From the NCBI GenBank assembly GCA_013152325.1, contig JAADGN010000001.1, positions 1 to 48,680 of the forward strand: DNA of 48,680 nt. The letters run 5' to 3'. The position numbers and the translations under genes are program-made. Positions 1-6,949 of this stretch are shown here, piece after piece (position 1 is the stretch's first letter; each line of letters starts with the position of its first letter). The notes beneath the pieces are model-generated. The model made no database searches and was not told the origin of the DNA. It worked only from the letters and a program-made list of their open reading frames with translations. This DNA is from Chloroflexota bacterium. GTDB lineage: Bacteria > Chloroflexota > Anaerolineae > Anaerolineales > Villigracilaceae.

Positions 1-193
1 GTTGCCAGTTGTGAGTTGTTAGTTGTGAGGCGCGGCGGAACGAAGCACAGCCATCCCGCTTCCCGTCATCGGCGCATTGTGCTTGCCCGTCTTTGGAGCG
101 GCATTTTTTCTTTTTAACGGCAGCCATCCCGTTGTTCGTGCACGAGGCGGTACTGTTCGGCGCAGTCATTCCGTTATTTGAGGCCACATCCGC

Positions 194-199
194 TATAAT
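194..199 (+). promoter_or_regulatory. -10 element of dinB, probable leaderless promoter
   Basis: A perfect TATAAT is followed by exactly six bases and then the dinB ATG, so transcription would begin at or within a base of the start codon. No Shine-Dalgarno sequence lies between them. No convincing -35 box is visible. The preceding 190 bases hold no gene that I can support; the first 30 bases are a simple GTTGTGAG-like repeat. Confidence 0.55.
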
Positions 200-205
200 T
201 CCCCC

Positions 206-1381
206 ATGCCCCGCAAGATCATCCACATCGACCTGGACGCCTTCTTCTGCGCGGTCGAAGAATTGCACAATCCCGCCCTGCGCGGCAAACCCTTCGCGGT
301 GGGCGGACGTCCCGAAACGCGCGGCGTGGTCGCATCCTGCTCTTACGCGGCGCGGCGGCGCGGCGTCCGTTCGGCGATGCCGATGGCGCGCGCCCTGCGG
401 CTGTGCCCGGACCTGGTCGTCGTCCCGCCGCGACATCGGGCATACAGCGAAGCATCGAAAAAAGTGATGGCGTTGCTGCGACTCGTCACACCGCTGGTCG
501 AGCAGATATCCATTGACGAGGCCTTCCTGGACGTGAGCGACCTTCCGGAGCCGGGGGAAACGATCGGCCGCCGGATGCAGGCCCAAATCCGGGATGGACT
601 CGGGCTGTCATCGTCTGTCGGCGTGGCGGCGAACAAGCTGGTCGCCAAAATCGCCAACGAGGTCGGCAAAAAGGCCTCCACCGGAGCCAAGCCGCCGTTC
701 GCCATCACGGTCGTCCCGCCCGGCGAGGAGACCGCCTTTCTATCCCCCCTGCCCGCCGGGATGCTGTGGGGCGTCGGGCCAAAGACCGCCGCGCGGCTGG
801 CCGAATTGGGCATCCACACCATCGGCGGGATCGCCCGCTGGCCGGAAGATGATTTGATCCGACGCTTCGGGGAACACGGCCGCGACCTGTCCCGTCACGC
901 CCGCGGGGTGGACGAGCGTCCTGTCGTGACAGAGCGCGAGGTCAAATCCATCAGCCAGGAGGTGACCTTCGCCCGCGACGTAAGCGACGACTCCGCGCTG
1001 GAACGCACGCTGCGCGGCCTGGCTGCCAAAGTGGGACGCCGCCTGCGCAAAGCCGACCTGGCCGGAAAGACCGTCAAGCTCAAAATCCGCTGGACGGATT
1101 TCACCACCCTGACACGGCAGGTCACACTCGCCACACCCACCGACCAGGATGACGAGATCGCCGCAGCCGCCTTGTCCCTGCTGGCAAAGGTACGTCCACC
1201 CGGCAAGACAGTGCGCCTGATCGGCGTCGGCGTGAGCGGACTGGGCCCGCCGCTGCGTCAGTTGTCGCTCTGGGAGGCCGGCTCGGAAAGATCCCGCCAT
1301 CTCCAGGAGGCGATTGACGCGCTGCACGAGAAATACGGCCAGGGCGTCATCCAACGCGGGGTGCAATCCACAGACAAATAG
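206..1381 (+). CDS. dinB: DNA polymerase IV (Y-family translesion polymerase)
   Basis: Error-prone polymerase that bypasses damaged template bases. The 391-residue length is slightly longer than typical DinB. Visible motifs are HIDLDAFF near residue 7 (catalytic Asp9), the palm motif SIDEAFLDVSD with Asp104-Glu105, SSSVGVAANKLVAKIA, and the thumb helix-hairpin-helix GVGPKTAARLAELGI. The little-finger domain ends with QLSLW at about residues 352-356, which fits a beta-clamp binding pentapeptide. The chosen ATG sits six bases after a TATAAT and has no ribosome binding site, which suggests leaderless translation. The gene stands alone; the next gene starts about 100 bases downstream with its own -10-like TATAAT at 1435-1440. 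Family assignment is secure. Confidence 0.97.
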   Translation: MPRKIIHIDLDAFFCAVEELHNPALRGKPFAVGGRPETRGVVASCSYAARRRGVRSAMPMARALRLCPDLVVVPPRHRAYSEASKKVMALLRLVTPLVEQISIDEAFLDVSDLPEPGETIGRRMQAQIRDGLGLSSSVGVAANKLVAKIANEVGKKASTGAKPPFAITVVPPGEETAFLSPLPAGMLWGVGPKTAARLAELGIHTIGGIARWPEDDLIRRFGEHGRDLSRHARGVDERPVVTEREVKSISQEVTFARDVSDDSALERTLRGLAAKVGRRLRKADLAGKTVKLKIRWTDFTTLTRQVTLATPTDQDDEIAAAALSLLAKVRPPGKTVRLIGVGVSGLGPPLRQLSLWEAGSERSRHLQEAIDALHEKYGQGVIQRGVQSTDK

Positions 1382-1478
1382 GGGTTCGCACGCGATCGCC
1401 TGCCCCTGAACGCCCATCCTTCCCAAGCAGGATGTATAATAAGGATGTCTTATCCACCACATGTCCGGGAGGGCATCT

Positions 1479-2114
1479 ATGACCAAGCTTGACCTGAGAA
1501 AAGAATTCAAACATCTCTATGCCCCCTCCGCCAGGCGCGTGGACATTGTGGACATCCCCGAATTCAATTTTGTGATGGTGGACGGCAAAATCGAACCCGG
1601 CAAGGAGCCGGCCACATCCGAGGCTTTCCAGGACGCGCTCAACGTCCTGTATGGCATTTCATTCACACTGAAGTTCATATCCAAACTACGCAAGACAAAT
1701 CCCATTGATTACAAGATCATGGCGCTGGAAGGTCTGTGGTGGACAGAAAGCGGCGAGACCGATTTCAACCGCAAGGACAAATGGCAATGGACGCTGATGA
1801 TGATGCAGCCTGCGCACATCACCAACGAGATGTTCGAGCAGGCCGTCGAAAATCTGCGCCAGAAGCGCGGCCACATTCCCGCGCTCACATATTTGCGCTT
1901 CGAAGCTTTCCACGAGGGATTGTGCATGCAGATCATGCATGTCGGGCCATACGACCTGGAACCGATGACCATCGCCCGCATGAACGACTTCGCCCGCGAG
2001 CAGGGATACAAATTGCGCGGCAAACACCACGAGATCTATCTGGGCGACCCGCGCCGCGCCAAACCGGAAAAACTGCGCACCATCCTGCGGCACCCGATCG
2101 AGAGAAACGTTTAA
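1479..2114 (+). CDS. GyrI-like small-molecule-binding domain protein
   Basis: A stand-alone GyrI-like (SOUL/AraC effector-binding fold) protein of 211 residues with no DNA-binding domain. Such proteins bind or hydrolyse small hydrophobic or cationic molecules; the substrate is unknown here. Recognisable family segments include YAPSARRVDIVDIPEFNF with MVDGKIEPG near the N-terminus, a Trp/Met-rich middle (LEGLWW, WQWTLMMMQP) and a C-terminal HVGPYDLEPMTIARM followed by HEIYLGDPRR. I chose ATG 1479 rather than the in-frame ATG at 1461 because GGGAGGG lies six bases before it. A TATAAT at 1435-1440 is the likely -10, giving a leader of about 30 bases. Confidence 0.85.
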   Translation: MTKLDLRKEFKHLYAPSARRVDIVDIPEFNFVMVDGKIEPGKEPATSEAFQDALNVLYGISFTLKFISKLRKTNPIDYKIMALEGLWWTESGETDFNRKDKWQWTLMMMQPAHITNEMFEQAVENLRQKRGHIPALTYLRFEAFHEGLCMQIMHVGPYDLEPMTIARMNDFAREQGYKLRGKHHEIYLGDPRRAKPEKLRTILRHPIERNV

Positions 2115-2163
2115 CCTTGGGCGTTCGGACGTCCCAACGTTTTGCCGCCGCCCAGGAGGAAAC

Positions 2164-2583
2164 ATGCCGGTCAAAACCGCGACAATCTCACTGAACACCC
2201 AGGGCAATGCCGACATCCTCGACATCACCACCCAGGTTGCAGACGCCGTCGCCAAAAGCGGGCTGCAAAACGGCGCGGTGACGATCTTCTGTCCGTCCTC
2301 CACCAGCGCACTGACCACCATCGAATACGAATCCGGCTGTCTGGGCGACCTGCGCCGCCTGTTCGACGAGCTCGCGCCGCCGGGACACGGATACGCGCAC
2401 GAAGCCCGCTGGCACGACGGCAACGGTCATTCCCACGTGCGCGCTGCGCTGCTCGGCCCTTCGTTGAGCGTCCCTTTCGTAGACGGGCGTCTCACCCTGG
2501 GAACCTGGCAGCAGATCATCTTCGTCGACTTCGATACCCGCCCGCGACGGCGCGAACTTGTTGCACAAATCATGGGAGAATAG
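2164..2583 (+). CDS. YjbQ-family protein (UPF0047, secondary thiamine-phosphate synthase type)
   Basis: 139 residues, the full normal length of the YjbQ/UPF0047 family. Some members have weak thiamine-phosphate synthase activity when overproduced, but the physiological role is not established. The family pattern is visible: CPSSTSALTTIEYESG in the N-terminal half, then HEARWHDGNGHSHVRAALLG with the conserved His and Asn-Gly residues, then LGTWQQIIFVDFD near the end. A strong AGGAGG precedes the ATG at normal spacing. It follows the GyrI-like gene by 49 bases and precedes the next gene by 16, so the three are probably co-transcribed. Confidence 0.93.
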   Translation: MPVKTATISLNTQGNADILDITTQVADAVAKSGLQNGAVTIFCPSSTSALTTIEYESGCLGDLRRLFDELAPPGHGYAHEARWHDGNGHSHVRAALLGPSLSVPFVDGRLTLGTWQQIIFVDFDTRPRRRELVAQIMGE

Positions 2584-2599
2584 TTGCCACGAGGTGTTT

Positions 2600-3205
2600 A
2601 TGCCCACAAAGACAACCGGCACGAAAAAAACGGAACCAAAATCGTCAGCCCCCGCCCTGGATGCCTCCGAATTCCTGACCGCCGAATTCGAATACATCGC
2701 CCAGACCGCCTTCCAGGCGCACGAAGACCGGGCGCGCGTCTCTGCGTTCTACCTGGTCAGCGTGGGCAGCCTGCTCGGCGCCATCTTCGGGACGCAAATC
2801 TCCGCGGTCACAGCACCCTACTACGCTGCCTTTGCGACGCTCTTTCTGCTGCTCTCGGGATTTGGCGTGCTGACGCTGCTGCAACTGATCCGCCTGCGGC
2901 AGGCCTGGTACGACTCGGCAAAAGCCATGAACCACATCAAGGATTTCTACGTCAAGCACGCCAACGCCCTTCATCTGGACAAAGCTTTCCTGTGGACGGC
3001 TGACAGCCTGCCAAGACTCAACAAACCCTGGAGCATCTCTTTCATGCTGGCCCTGCAAGTGGCTCTGCTCGACGCGGTCACGTTGGGCGCAGCCATCTTG
3101 TACGCGGGCCTGGCGGTCAACTATCTGCTGACAATCGGCGCCATCCTCGGCGGACTGGCCTTCTTCGCCGCCCAACTATATTTGTTCCATCGACTCTTGC
3201 GCTAA
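2600..3205 (+). CDS. Conserved membrane protein of unknown function
   Basis: 201 residues from ATG 2600, chosen because GAGGTG lies just upstream; an in-frame start at 2558 would overlap the previous gene. The N-terminal 40 residues are polar, Lys/Thr-rich and likely disordered. After an amphipathic stretch (EYIAQTAFQAHEDRARVSAFY) there are four probable membrane segments arranged as two hairpins: about residues 50-70 and 75-100, then 150-170 and 172-195. Between the pairs lies a soluble loop containing YDSAKAMNHIKDFYVKH. This resembles small four-helix membrane proteins of Chloroflexota, but I cannot name a function. Probably the last gene of the 1479-3205 unit. Confidence 0.8.
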   Translation: MPTKTTGTKKTEPKSSAPALDASEFLTAEFEYIAQTAFQAHEDRARVSAFYLVSVGSLLGAIFGTQISAVTAPYYAAFATLFLLLSGFGVLTLLQLIRLRQAWYDSAKAMNHIKDFYVKHANALHLDKAFLWTADSLPRLNKPWSISFMLALQVALLDAVTLGAAILYAGLAVNYLLTIGAILGGLAFFAAQLYLFHRLLR

Positions 3206-3208
3206 CCC

Positions 3209-3237
3209 TTGCTCATATCCCTCATCACCAGTAAAAT
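3209..3237 (+). promoter_or_regulatory. Promoter of the fluoride riboswitch-crcB transcript
   Basis: TTGCTC at 3209-3214 and TAAAAT at 3232-3237 are separated by 17 bases, a good sigma-70-type arrangement. It predicts a transcription start near 3244, immediately before the riboswitch aptamer, so position and signal agree. Confidence 0.65.
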
Positions 3238-3246
3238 AAACCGCTC

Positions 3247-3298
3247 TTACTGGTGACGGAGTTCGCTACTGACTGCCCCTGGGCTGACGGCTCCAGCC
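3247..3298 (+). promoter_or_regulatory. Fluoride (crcB-motif) riboswitch
   Basis: The stretch GGTGACGGAGTTCGCT followed by GACTGCCCC, GGGCTGACGG and CTCC matches the conserved fluoride riboswitch core (GGYGAYGGNGUUCGCC ... CUGCC ... GGCUGAUGGCUCC). It lies between a promoter and crcB, the usual fluoride-controlled gene. A translational switch can be read from the bases. CTCC at 3291-3294 can pair with aptamer GGAG at 3258-3261. The overlapping CTCCA at 3291-3295 can instead pair with TGGAG at 3311-3315, the crcB ribosome binding site. Fluoride binding should therefore free the ribosome binding site. Aptamer identity is from recognition; the switching mechanism is inference. Confidence 0.82.
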
Positions 3299-3326
3299 AA
3301 ACCTTATCTGTGGAGAGACGCGGTAC

Positions 3327-3710
3327 ATGGGCAATCTTCTTTTGATCGGCATGGGGGGATTTATCGGCGCGACACTGCGCTACGCGTTGAGTGGCCTGGT
3401 GCAAAGCCTGTCGAAAAGCACACAATTCCCCTTCGGCACGCTGGCTGTCAATCTCGTCGGCTGCCTGCTGATCGGCGCGCTTTCCTACCTGGCCGAATCG
3501 TACAACACCTTCAGCCCTGAAACACATTCTCTCGTCTTTCTCGGTTTCCTGGGAGCCTTCACCACTTTCTCAACCTTCAGTTCCGAGAGCCTGACCCTGC
3601 TGCGCGACGGCCAAAACCTGCTTTCCTACCTGAATATCGGCATCCACGTCCTGTTTGGTCTGGGAGCCGTCTGGCTGGGACGCACAATGGCCGCCCTTCT
3701 CAGCAGCTAA
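3327..3710 (+). CDS. crcB: Fluoride channel CrcB (Fluc)
   Basis: Small membrane protein of 127 residues that dimerises in antiparallel fashion and exports fluoride. Four membrane segments are visible. Family signatures are GGFIGATLRYALSG in helix 1, GTLAVNLVGCLLIG in helix 2 with the conserved Asn, and GFLGAFTTFSTFSSE, the Phe-box/Thr-Phe-Ser track lining the pore, in helix 3. The start is fixed by TGGAGAG upstream, which the riboswitch can sequester. It is a single-gene unit whose stop overlaps by four bases the convergent gene on the other strand. Confidence 0.96.
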   Translation: MGNLLLIGMGGFIGATLRYALSGLVQSLSKSTQFPFGTLAVNLVGCLLIGALSYLAESYNTFSPETHSLVFLGFLGAFTTFSTFSSESLTLLRDGQNLLSYLNIGIHVLFGLGAVWLGRTMAALLSS

Positions 3711-4063
3711 GCCAACTCACGGAACAAGAACCAGCCCCCCTTGCGATGGTCTGCGTCCCCAGGCTCCCGGTCATAGTACAGATCGAATATCCGCTCCCCC
3801 TCCACCCGCACCCGAAAATAGAAACGCCCCACGCCCCATGAACCGCGTGTGGACGCAGCCGCCGCGTGACTCGGACGCATATTGCGGGCCATTCGTCCAC
3901 GGCGCCGGAAATCCGCCCATTCGTTCAGCATTTCGACGGTGCGGAACGTCTCGCCGCGCCAGATAAAGCCATCCGGGCAGGCAGGTTTCTTCTCCAAAAG
4001 CGGCGGCGCATCAAACGTGACCTCGACCTGCTCGCCGATAAAATGGACTGGAACCAGTCCCAT
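3707..4063 (-). CDS. DUF6504-like protein
   Basis: 118-residue soluble protein of unknown function. The N-terminal part (VHFIGEQVEVTFDAPP) is followed by a basic-aromatic core: FIWRGETFRTVEMLNEWADF, then RMARNMRPSHAAAASTRGSW, GVGRFYFRVRVEGER, and FDLYYDREPGDADHRKGGWFLFREL. This WRG...GSWGVGR..FRVR...LYYDR layout is what I recall for DUF6504, a family often found near Y-family polymerase genes in Actinobacteria; dinB lies 2.3 kb away here. ATG 4063 was chosen over an in-frame upstream start because GGGAGGA lies just before it. It converges on crcB with a four-base overlap. Confidence 0.75.
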   Translation of the reverse strand: MGLVPVHFIGEQVEVTFDAPPLLEKKPACPDGFIWRGETFRTVEMLNEWADFRRRGRMARNMRPSHAAAASTRGSWGVGRFYFRVRVEGERIFDLYYDREPGDADHRKGGWFLFRELA

Positions 4064-4143
4064 GGCATTCCTCCCGCGCCCGGCGCAACCTTCCGGGTGC
4101 GTTTTCGTAAGTAGGGGTAGCATGAAACGAAAAGGAGAACAAA

Positions 4144-4350
4144 ATGGCTGAGAATTACAAGCAATTGTACCGCAGCACCACCGACAGTATGCTGGCCGGC
4201 GTCTGCGGCGGACTGGGCGAATACGCCGCCCTCGACCCGACCGTCGTCCGGCTGCTGTTCGTGCTGGCTTTCTTCCTGACCGGGCCGGGCATCTTGCTGG
4301 CCTATTTGATCATGATGCTCATCATCCCGCCTGCGCCGGTGAGCCAATAA
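4144..4350 (+). CDS. PspC-domain membrane protein
   Basis: 68 residues comprising a single PspC domain. The signature is LYRSTTDSMLAGVCGGLGEY, then LDPTVVRLLFVLAFF, then a second hydrophobic stretch GILLAYLIMMLIIP. PspC proteins sit in the inner membrane and take part in envelope-stress signalling in Proteobacteria; many stand-alone versions such as this one have no assigned role. AAGGAG lies at good spacing before the ATG. It is flanked downstream by a palindromic repeat and a strong terminator. Confidence 0.93.
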   Translation: MAENYKQLYRSTTDSMLAGVCGGLGEYAALDPTVVRLLFVLAFFLTGPGILLAYLIMMLIIPPAPVSQ

Positions 4351-4357
4351 GTATCTA

Positions 4358-4431
4358 TCCGAAAATTCTTTTGTAGTAACGGCTTCAGCCGTCAAGTAGC
4401 GACTAAAAGTCGCTACTACACATTTTTCGGA
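4358..4431. repeat. Compound palindromic repeat (GTAGTA...TACTAC family)
   Basis: The core runs from GTAGTAACGG at 4373 to GTCGCTACTAC ending at 4419. It contains two nested mini-palindromes, ACGGCTTCAGCCGT and GCGACTAAAAGTCGC. The flanks TCCGAAAA and TTTTCGGA extend the symmetry to about 4358-4431. A related copy lies at 39321-39376 and shorter relatives at 48657-48674. This looks like a dispersed non-coding repeat, not a regulatory site of one gene. Confidence 0.75.
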
Positions 4432-4444
4432 CAGGTTCTAAATC

Positions 4445-4479
4445 AAAGCCTCGGGATTTTTGGAAAATCCTGAGGCTTT
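4445..4479. terminator. Bidirectional intrinsic terminator
   Basis: A hairpin with a 16-bp stem (AAAGCCTCGGGATTTT against AAAATCCTGAGGCTTT, one G-T pair) and a three-base loop. It lies between the PspC gene and the stop codon of the convergent ABC ATPase gene at 4488, and the A/T-rich stem bases provide a U-run in both directions. Confidence 0.75.
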
Positions 4480-4487
4480 ATGCTCGT

Positions 4488-5402
4488 TCAATCCCCTTTC
4501 GCCAGCGACAAAAAGACGTCCTCCAGCGTCGGCTCACCGCGTTCGACAGCCGCGACCTCCACGCCCGCGGCTGTCAGCGCCGCGCGCAGACGCCTGACCG
4601 TCATCTTCGGTCGCGTGATGATGCGCAAGTGGTTCCCCGCCAAACCGGTGTGCAGTACGCCGTCGGTAACGGAAAGCGTCTCCAGCCCCGCTTGCAGCGG
4701 TGCAGCGAACACATCCCACACCGGGCCGGGGAGCGTTTGCGCCTTGAGATTGGCAGGCGTGTCCATCGCCAGCAATTTTCCCTCGCGCATGATGCCCACC
4801 CGCTCGCAATATTCAGCCTCGTCCATGTAATGCGTGGTCACGAAGATCGTTACGCCCTCACCTGCCAAATCATAGATCAAATCCCAAAAGACGCGCCGGG
4901 CAGACGGGTCTACGCCGGAGGTCGGCTCGTCAAGAAAGAGCAGTTTCGGCTGATGTACCAGTGCAATCGCCAACGCCAGCCGCTGCCGCCAACCGACGGA
5001 GAGACTGCGGGTCAGCGTTTTCTCGTGCCCGCCCAGCGCCACACGCGCCAGCGTCGCTTCGATGCGGGCGCGCTCGGTCACACCGTACACGCCGCCATAA
5101 AAAGACAGGTTTTCCCAAACGGTCAAGTCATCGTAAATGGCAAATTTCTGCGACATGTACCCGGCGCGGGCGCGCACTTCCTCCGTCTGGAGGAAGGCGT
5201 CGTAGCCCAGCACTGTCGCGCGGCCATCCGACGGTTCGAGCAAGCCCAGCAACATGCGGATGGTGGTCGTCTTGCCCGACCCATTCGGGCCCAGATAGCC
5301 GACCACCTCGCCTGCATTGATGCGAAACGAGACGTGATCCACGGCCACGAAGTCGCCAAACAGGCGGGTCAGGTTTTCAGCAACGACAACTGGTTCCGGC
5401 AT
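4488..5402 (-). CDS. ABC-2 exporter ATPase, second half (YbhF C-terminal-type)
   Basis: 304-residue nucleotide-binding subunit of an ABC-2 exporter, matching the second ATPase half of YbhF-like proteins. Walker A is GPNGSGKTT at 38-46, Walker B LLFLDEP at 154-160, and the H-loop His is at 191 in VTTHYMDEAEYCE. The signature is LSVGWRQR at 134-141 in place of LSGGQ. In a heterodimer with the ATPase encoded at 5958-6905 the altered signature would fall in one site only. The C-terminal PTLEDVFLSLAKGD is typical of these exporters. It is the last gene of the tetR operon, 70 bases after the nucleotidyltransferase gene. Confidence 0.92.
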   Translation of the reverse strand: MPEPVVVAENLTRLFGDFVAVDHVSFRINAGEVVGYLGPNGSGKTTTIRMLLGLLEPSDGRATVLGYDAFLQTEEVRARAGYMSQKFAIYDDLTVWENLSFYGGVYGVTERARIEATLARVALGGHEKTLTRSLSVGWRQRLALAIALVHQPKLLFLDEPTSGVDPSARRVFWDLIYDLAGEGVTIFVTTHYMDEAEYCERVGIMREGKLLAMDTPANLKAQTLPGPVWDVFAAPLQAGLETLSVTDGVLHTGLAGNHLRIITRPKMTVRRLRAALTAAGVEVAAVERGEPTLEDVFLSLAKGD

Positions 5403-5472
5403 AATTCACCATTATCTTCCGACACCGGCCCGAAATCCGCAGGCTTCGGAATCCATGTTCCACCACACTGGC

Positions 5473-5961
5473 TCAATTGCGACGTGCATCCAAAACAGCG
5501 CGGATCCTGGCCGCCTTCTCCGCACGGCCCATCTTTACGTAGGCCCCGGCTTCGTAAGCCAGCGGCAAGACAGGCACACGCTGGTCGCGCCAGGTCACGA
5601 AAATGCGCATGGCGATGTCGGGCGGAGCGCCCCACGCACCATCCGGATTTCGGTGCGCCATATCGCCAATCAATTCGACTTCCACGCCCGCGATCTCGGC
5701 CTTGCCGTCCCAGGAACGGACATTTTCCGACTCCCACAGATGCACCGGCGTGCGGATGAACCCATCAAGCCTGCGCTCCATCTCGTACACGCCGAGGCGG
5801 TCGCTTTGCAGGTCAAGGTCGTGGACGGGGATGTCCACGCCCTGCAAACGCAGGCCAGCGCTGCCGGTCAGCGCCCACAGCACGTCCGCAGGCGGGATAC
5901 GCGCCAAGACGGTTTCCAACGCGCGGGCGTGGGCTTCGGGGAGATCAAGGATGGCCTTCAC
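5473..5961 (-). CDS. Nucleotidyltransferase-fold protein inserted in an exporter operon
   Basis: 162 residues starting at GTG 5961, whose GTGA overlaps the stop of the upstream ATPase gene and implies translational coupling. Residues 30-51 read ALTGSAGLRLQGVDIP then HDLDLQSD. This Gly-Ser followed by Asp-x-Asp (Asp48, Asp50) is the polymerase-beta nucleotidyltransferase pattern. A later acidic segment, AEIAGVEVELIGDM, could supply the third carboxylate. The closest types I recognise are small-molecule or tRNA-modifying minimal nucleotidyltransferases; an aminoglycoside-type enzyme is possible but unproven. The same frame stays open further upstream, but that part lies inside the ATPase gene and is not coding. 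Confidence 0.75.
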   Translation of the reverse strand: MKAILDLPEAHARALETVLARIPPADVLWALTGSAGLRLQGVDIPVHDLDLQSDRLGVYEMERRLDGFIRTPVHLWESENVRSWDGKAEIAGVEVELIGDMAHRNPDGAWGAPPDIAMRIFVTWRDQRVPVLPLAYEAGAYVKMGRAEKAARIRAVLDARRN

Positions 5962-6905
5962 AAAACATCCTCGGAGAGATCGATGAACACGTCCTCCAGC
6001 GTGGGCGGAACCTGACGCAAATCGTCCAGCGACCCGCCTCCGGCCCGGATGCGCCGCGGCAGCCGTCGAAGAACGGCTTTCATCCGTTTTTCGCGCACGC
6101 GCAGGTGGAGGCGGTCGCCGAAGGCCCGCGCGTCTTCCACGTCTTCGTCCTGCCCGGCAATCCGGCGCAAGAGGCGCAACGGCTGGCCGCGCAATTCCAG
6201 GATGCGGCCTTCGAGGGTCGCGCACAGCGCGCTGGGCGGGCCCTCCAGCAGGAAACGTCCCGCACGCATGAAGCCGATGCGGTTGCAGCGGGCAGCCTCG
6301 TCCATGTAAGGAGTGCTGATGACGACCGCGACCCCGTCTTCTGCGTCCGGGTTCAGAAGGCGAATGATCAATTGCCAAAAATCCTGGCGGGTGACCGGGT
6401 CTACACCGGTGGTGGGTTCGTCGAGCAATAAAATACGCGGACGATGCACCAGCGCCGTCGCCAGCCCCAGTTTCTGTTTCATGCCGCCCGAAAGTTGCCC
6501 AGCGCGGCGGTCTTTGAATTCCGCCAGTCCGACAAAATCGAGAATCTCCATGCTGCGCGGCAGCCACTCGCCGGTCGAAAGGCCGCGCACTTCGGCAAAG
6601 AAACGGATGTTTTCCAGCACAGTCAGGTCTTCGTAAAGCGAGAAGCGCTGCGAGAGGTAGCCGAGATGCGCCCGCGCCTGCTCGGCCTGGCGGGACATGT
6701 CGTACCCGGCAATGGCGATCTCGCCAGCGTCGGGCCACAGCGCGCCGACCAGCAACCGCAGCGTGGTCGTCTTGCCTGCGCCGTCCGAGCCGACCAAGCC
6801 GAATATCTCGCCTGCGGCGACGCGCAGGGAGATGCCGTCCACAGCGTGGATCGCGCCGAAGGACTTGTGCAAGTCAGAAACGCGGATAGGCCAGTTCGTA
6901 TCCAT
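5958..6905 (-). CDS. ABC-2 exporter ATPase, first half (YbhF N-terminal-type)
   Basis: 315-residue ATPase subunit. Walker A is GSDGAGKTT at 39-47, the signature LSGGMKQK at 138-145 is intact, and Walker B is LLLDEPTTG at 159-167. The H-loop reads STPYMDEA, so position 199 is Pro where His is expected. From family knowledge this Asp-Gly-Ala Walker A and missing switch His mark the first ATPase half of YbhF-like exporters. Paired with the ATPase at 4488-5402 it should form one canonical and one degenerate ATP site. The C-terminus has PTLEDVFIDLSED. It starts 44 bases after the HlyD gene stop, in the same operon. Confidence 0.92.
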   Translation of the reverse strand: MDTNWPIRVSDLHKSFGAIHAVDGISLRVAAGEIFGLVGSDGAGKTTTLRLLVGALWPDAGEIAIAGYDMSRQAEQARAHLGYLSQRFSLYEDLTVLENIRFFAEVRGLSTGEWLPRSMEILDFVGLAEFKDRRAGQLSGGMKQKLGLATALVHRPRILLLDEPTTGVDPVTRQDFWQLIIRLLNPDAEDGVAVVISTPYMDEAARCNRIGFMRAGRFLLEGPPSALCATLEGRILELRGQPLRLLRRIAGQDEDVEDARAFGDRLHLRVREKRMKAVLRRLPRRIRAGGGSLDDLRQVPPTLEDVFIDLSEDVL

Positions 6906-6949
6906 CAGGGAATCTCACCACACAGCAACGCAAGCAGACGAAGCGCCGC

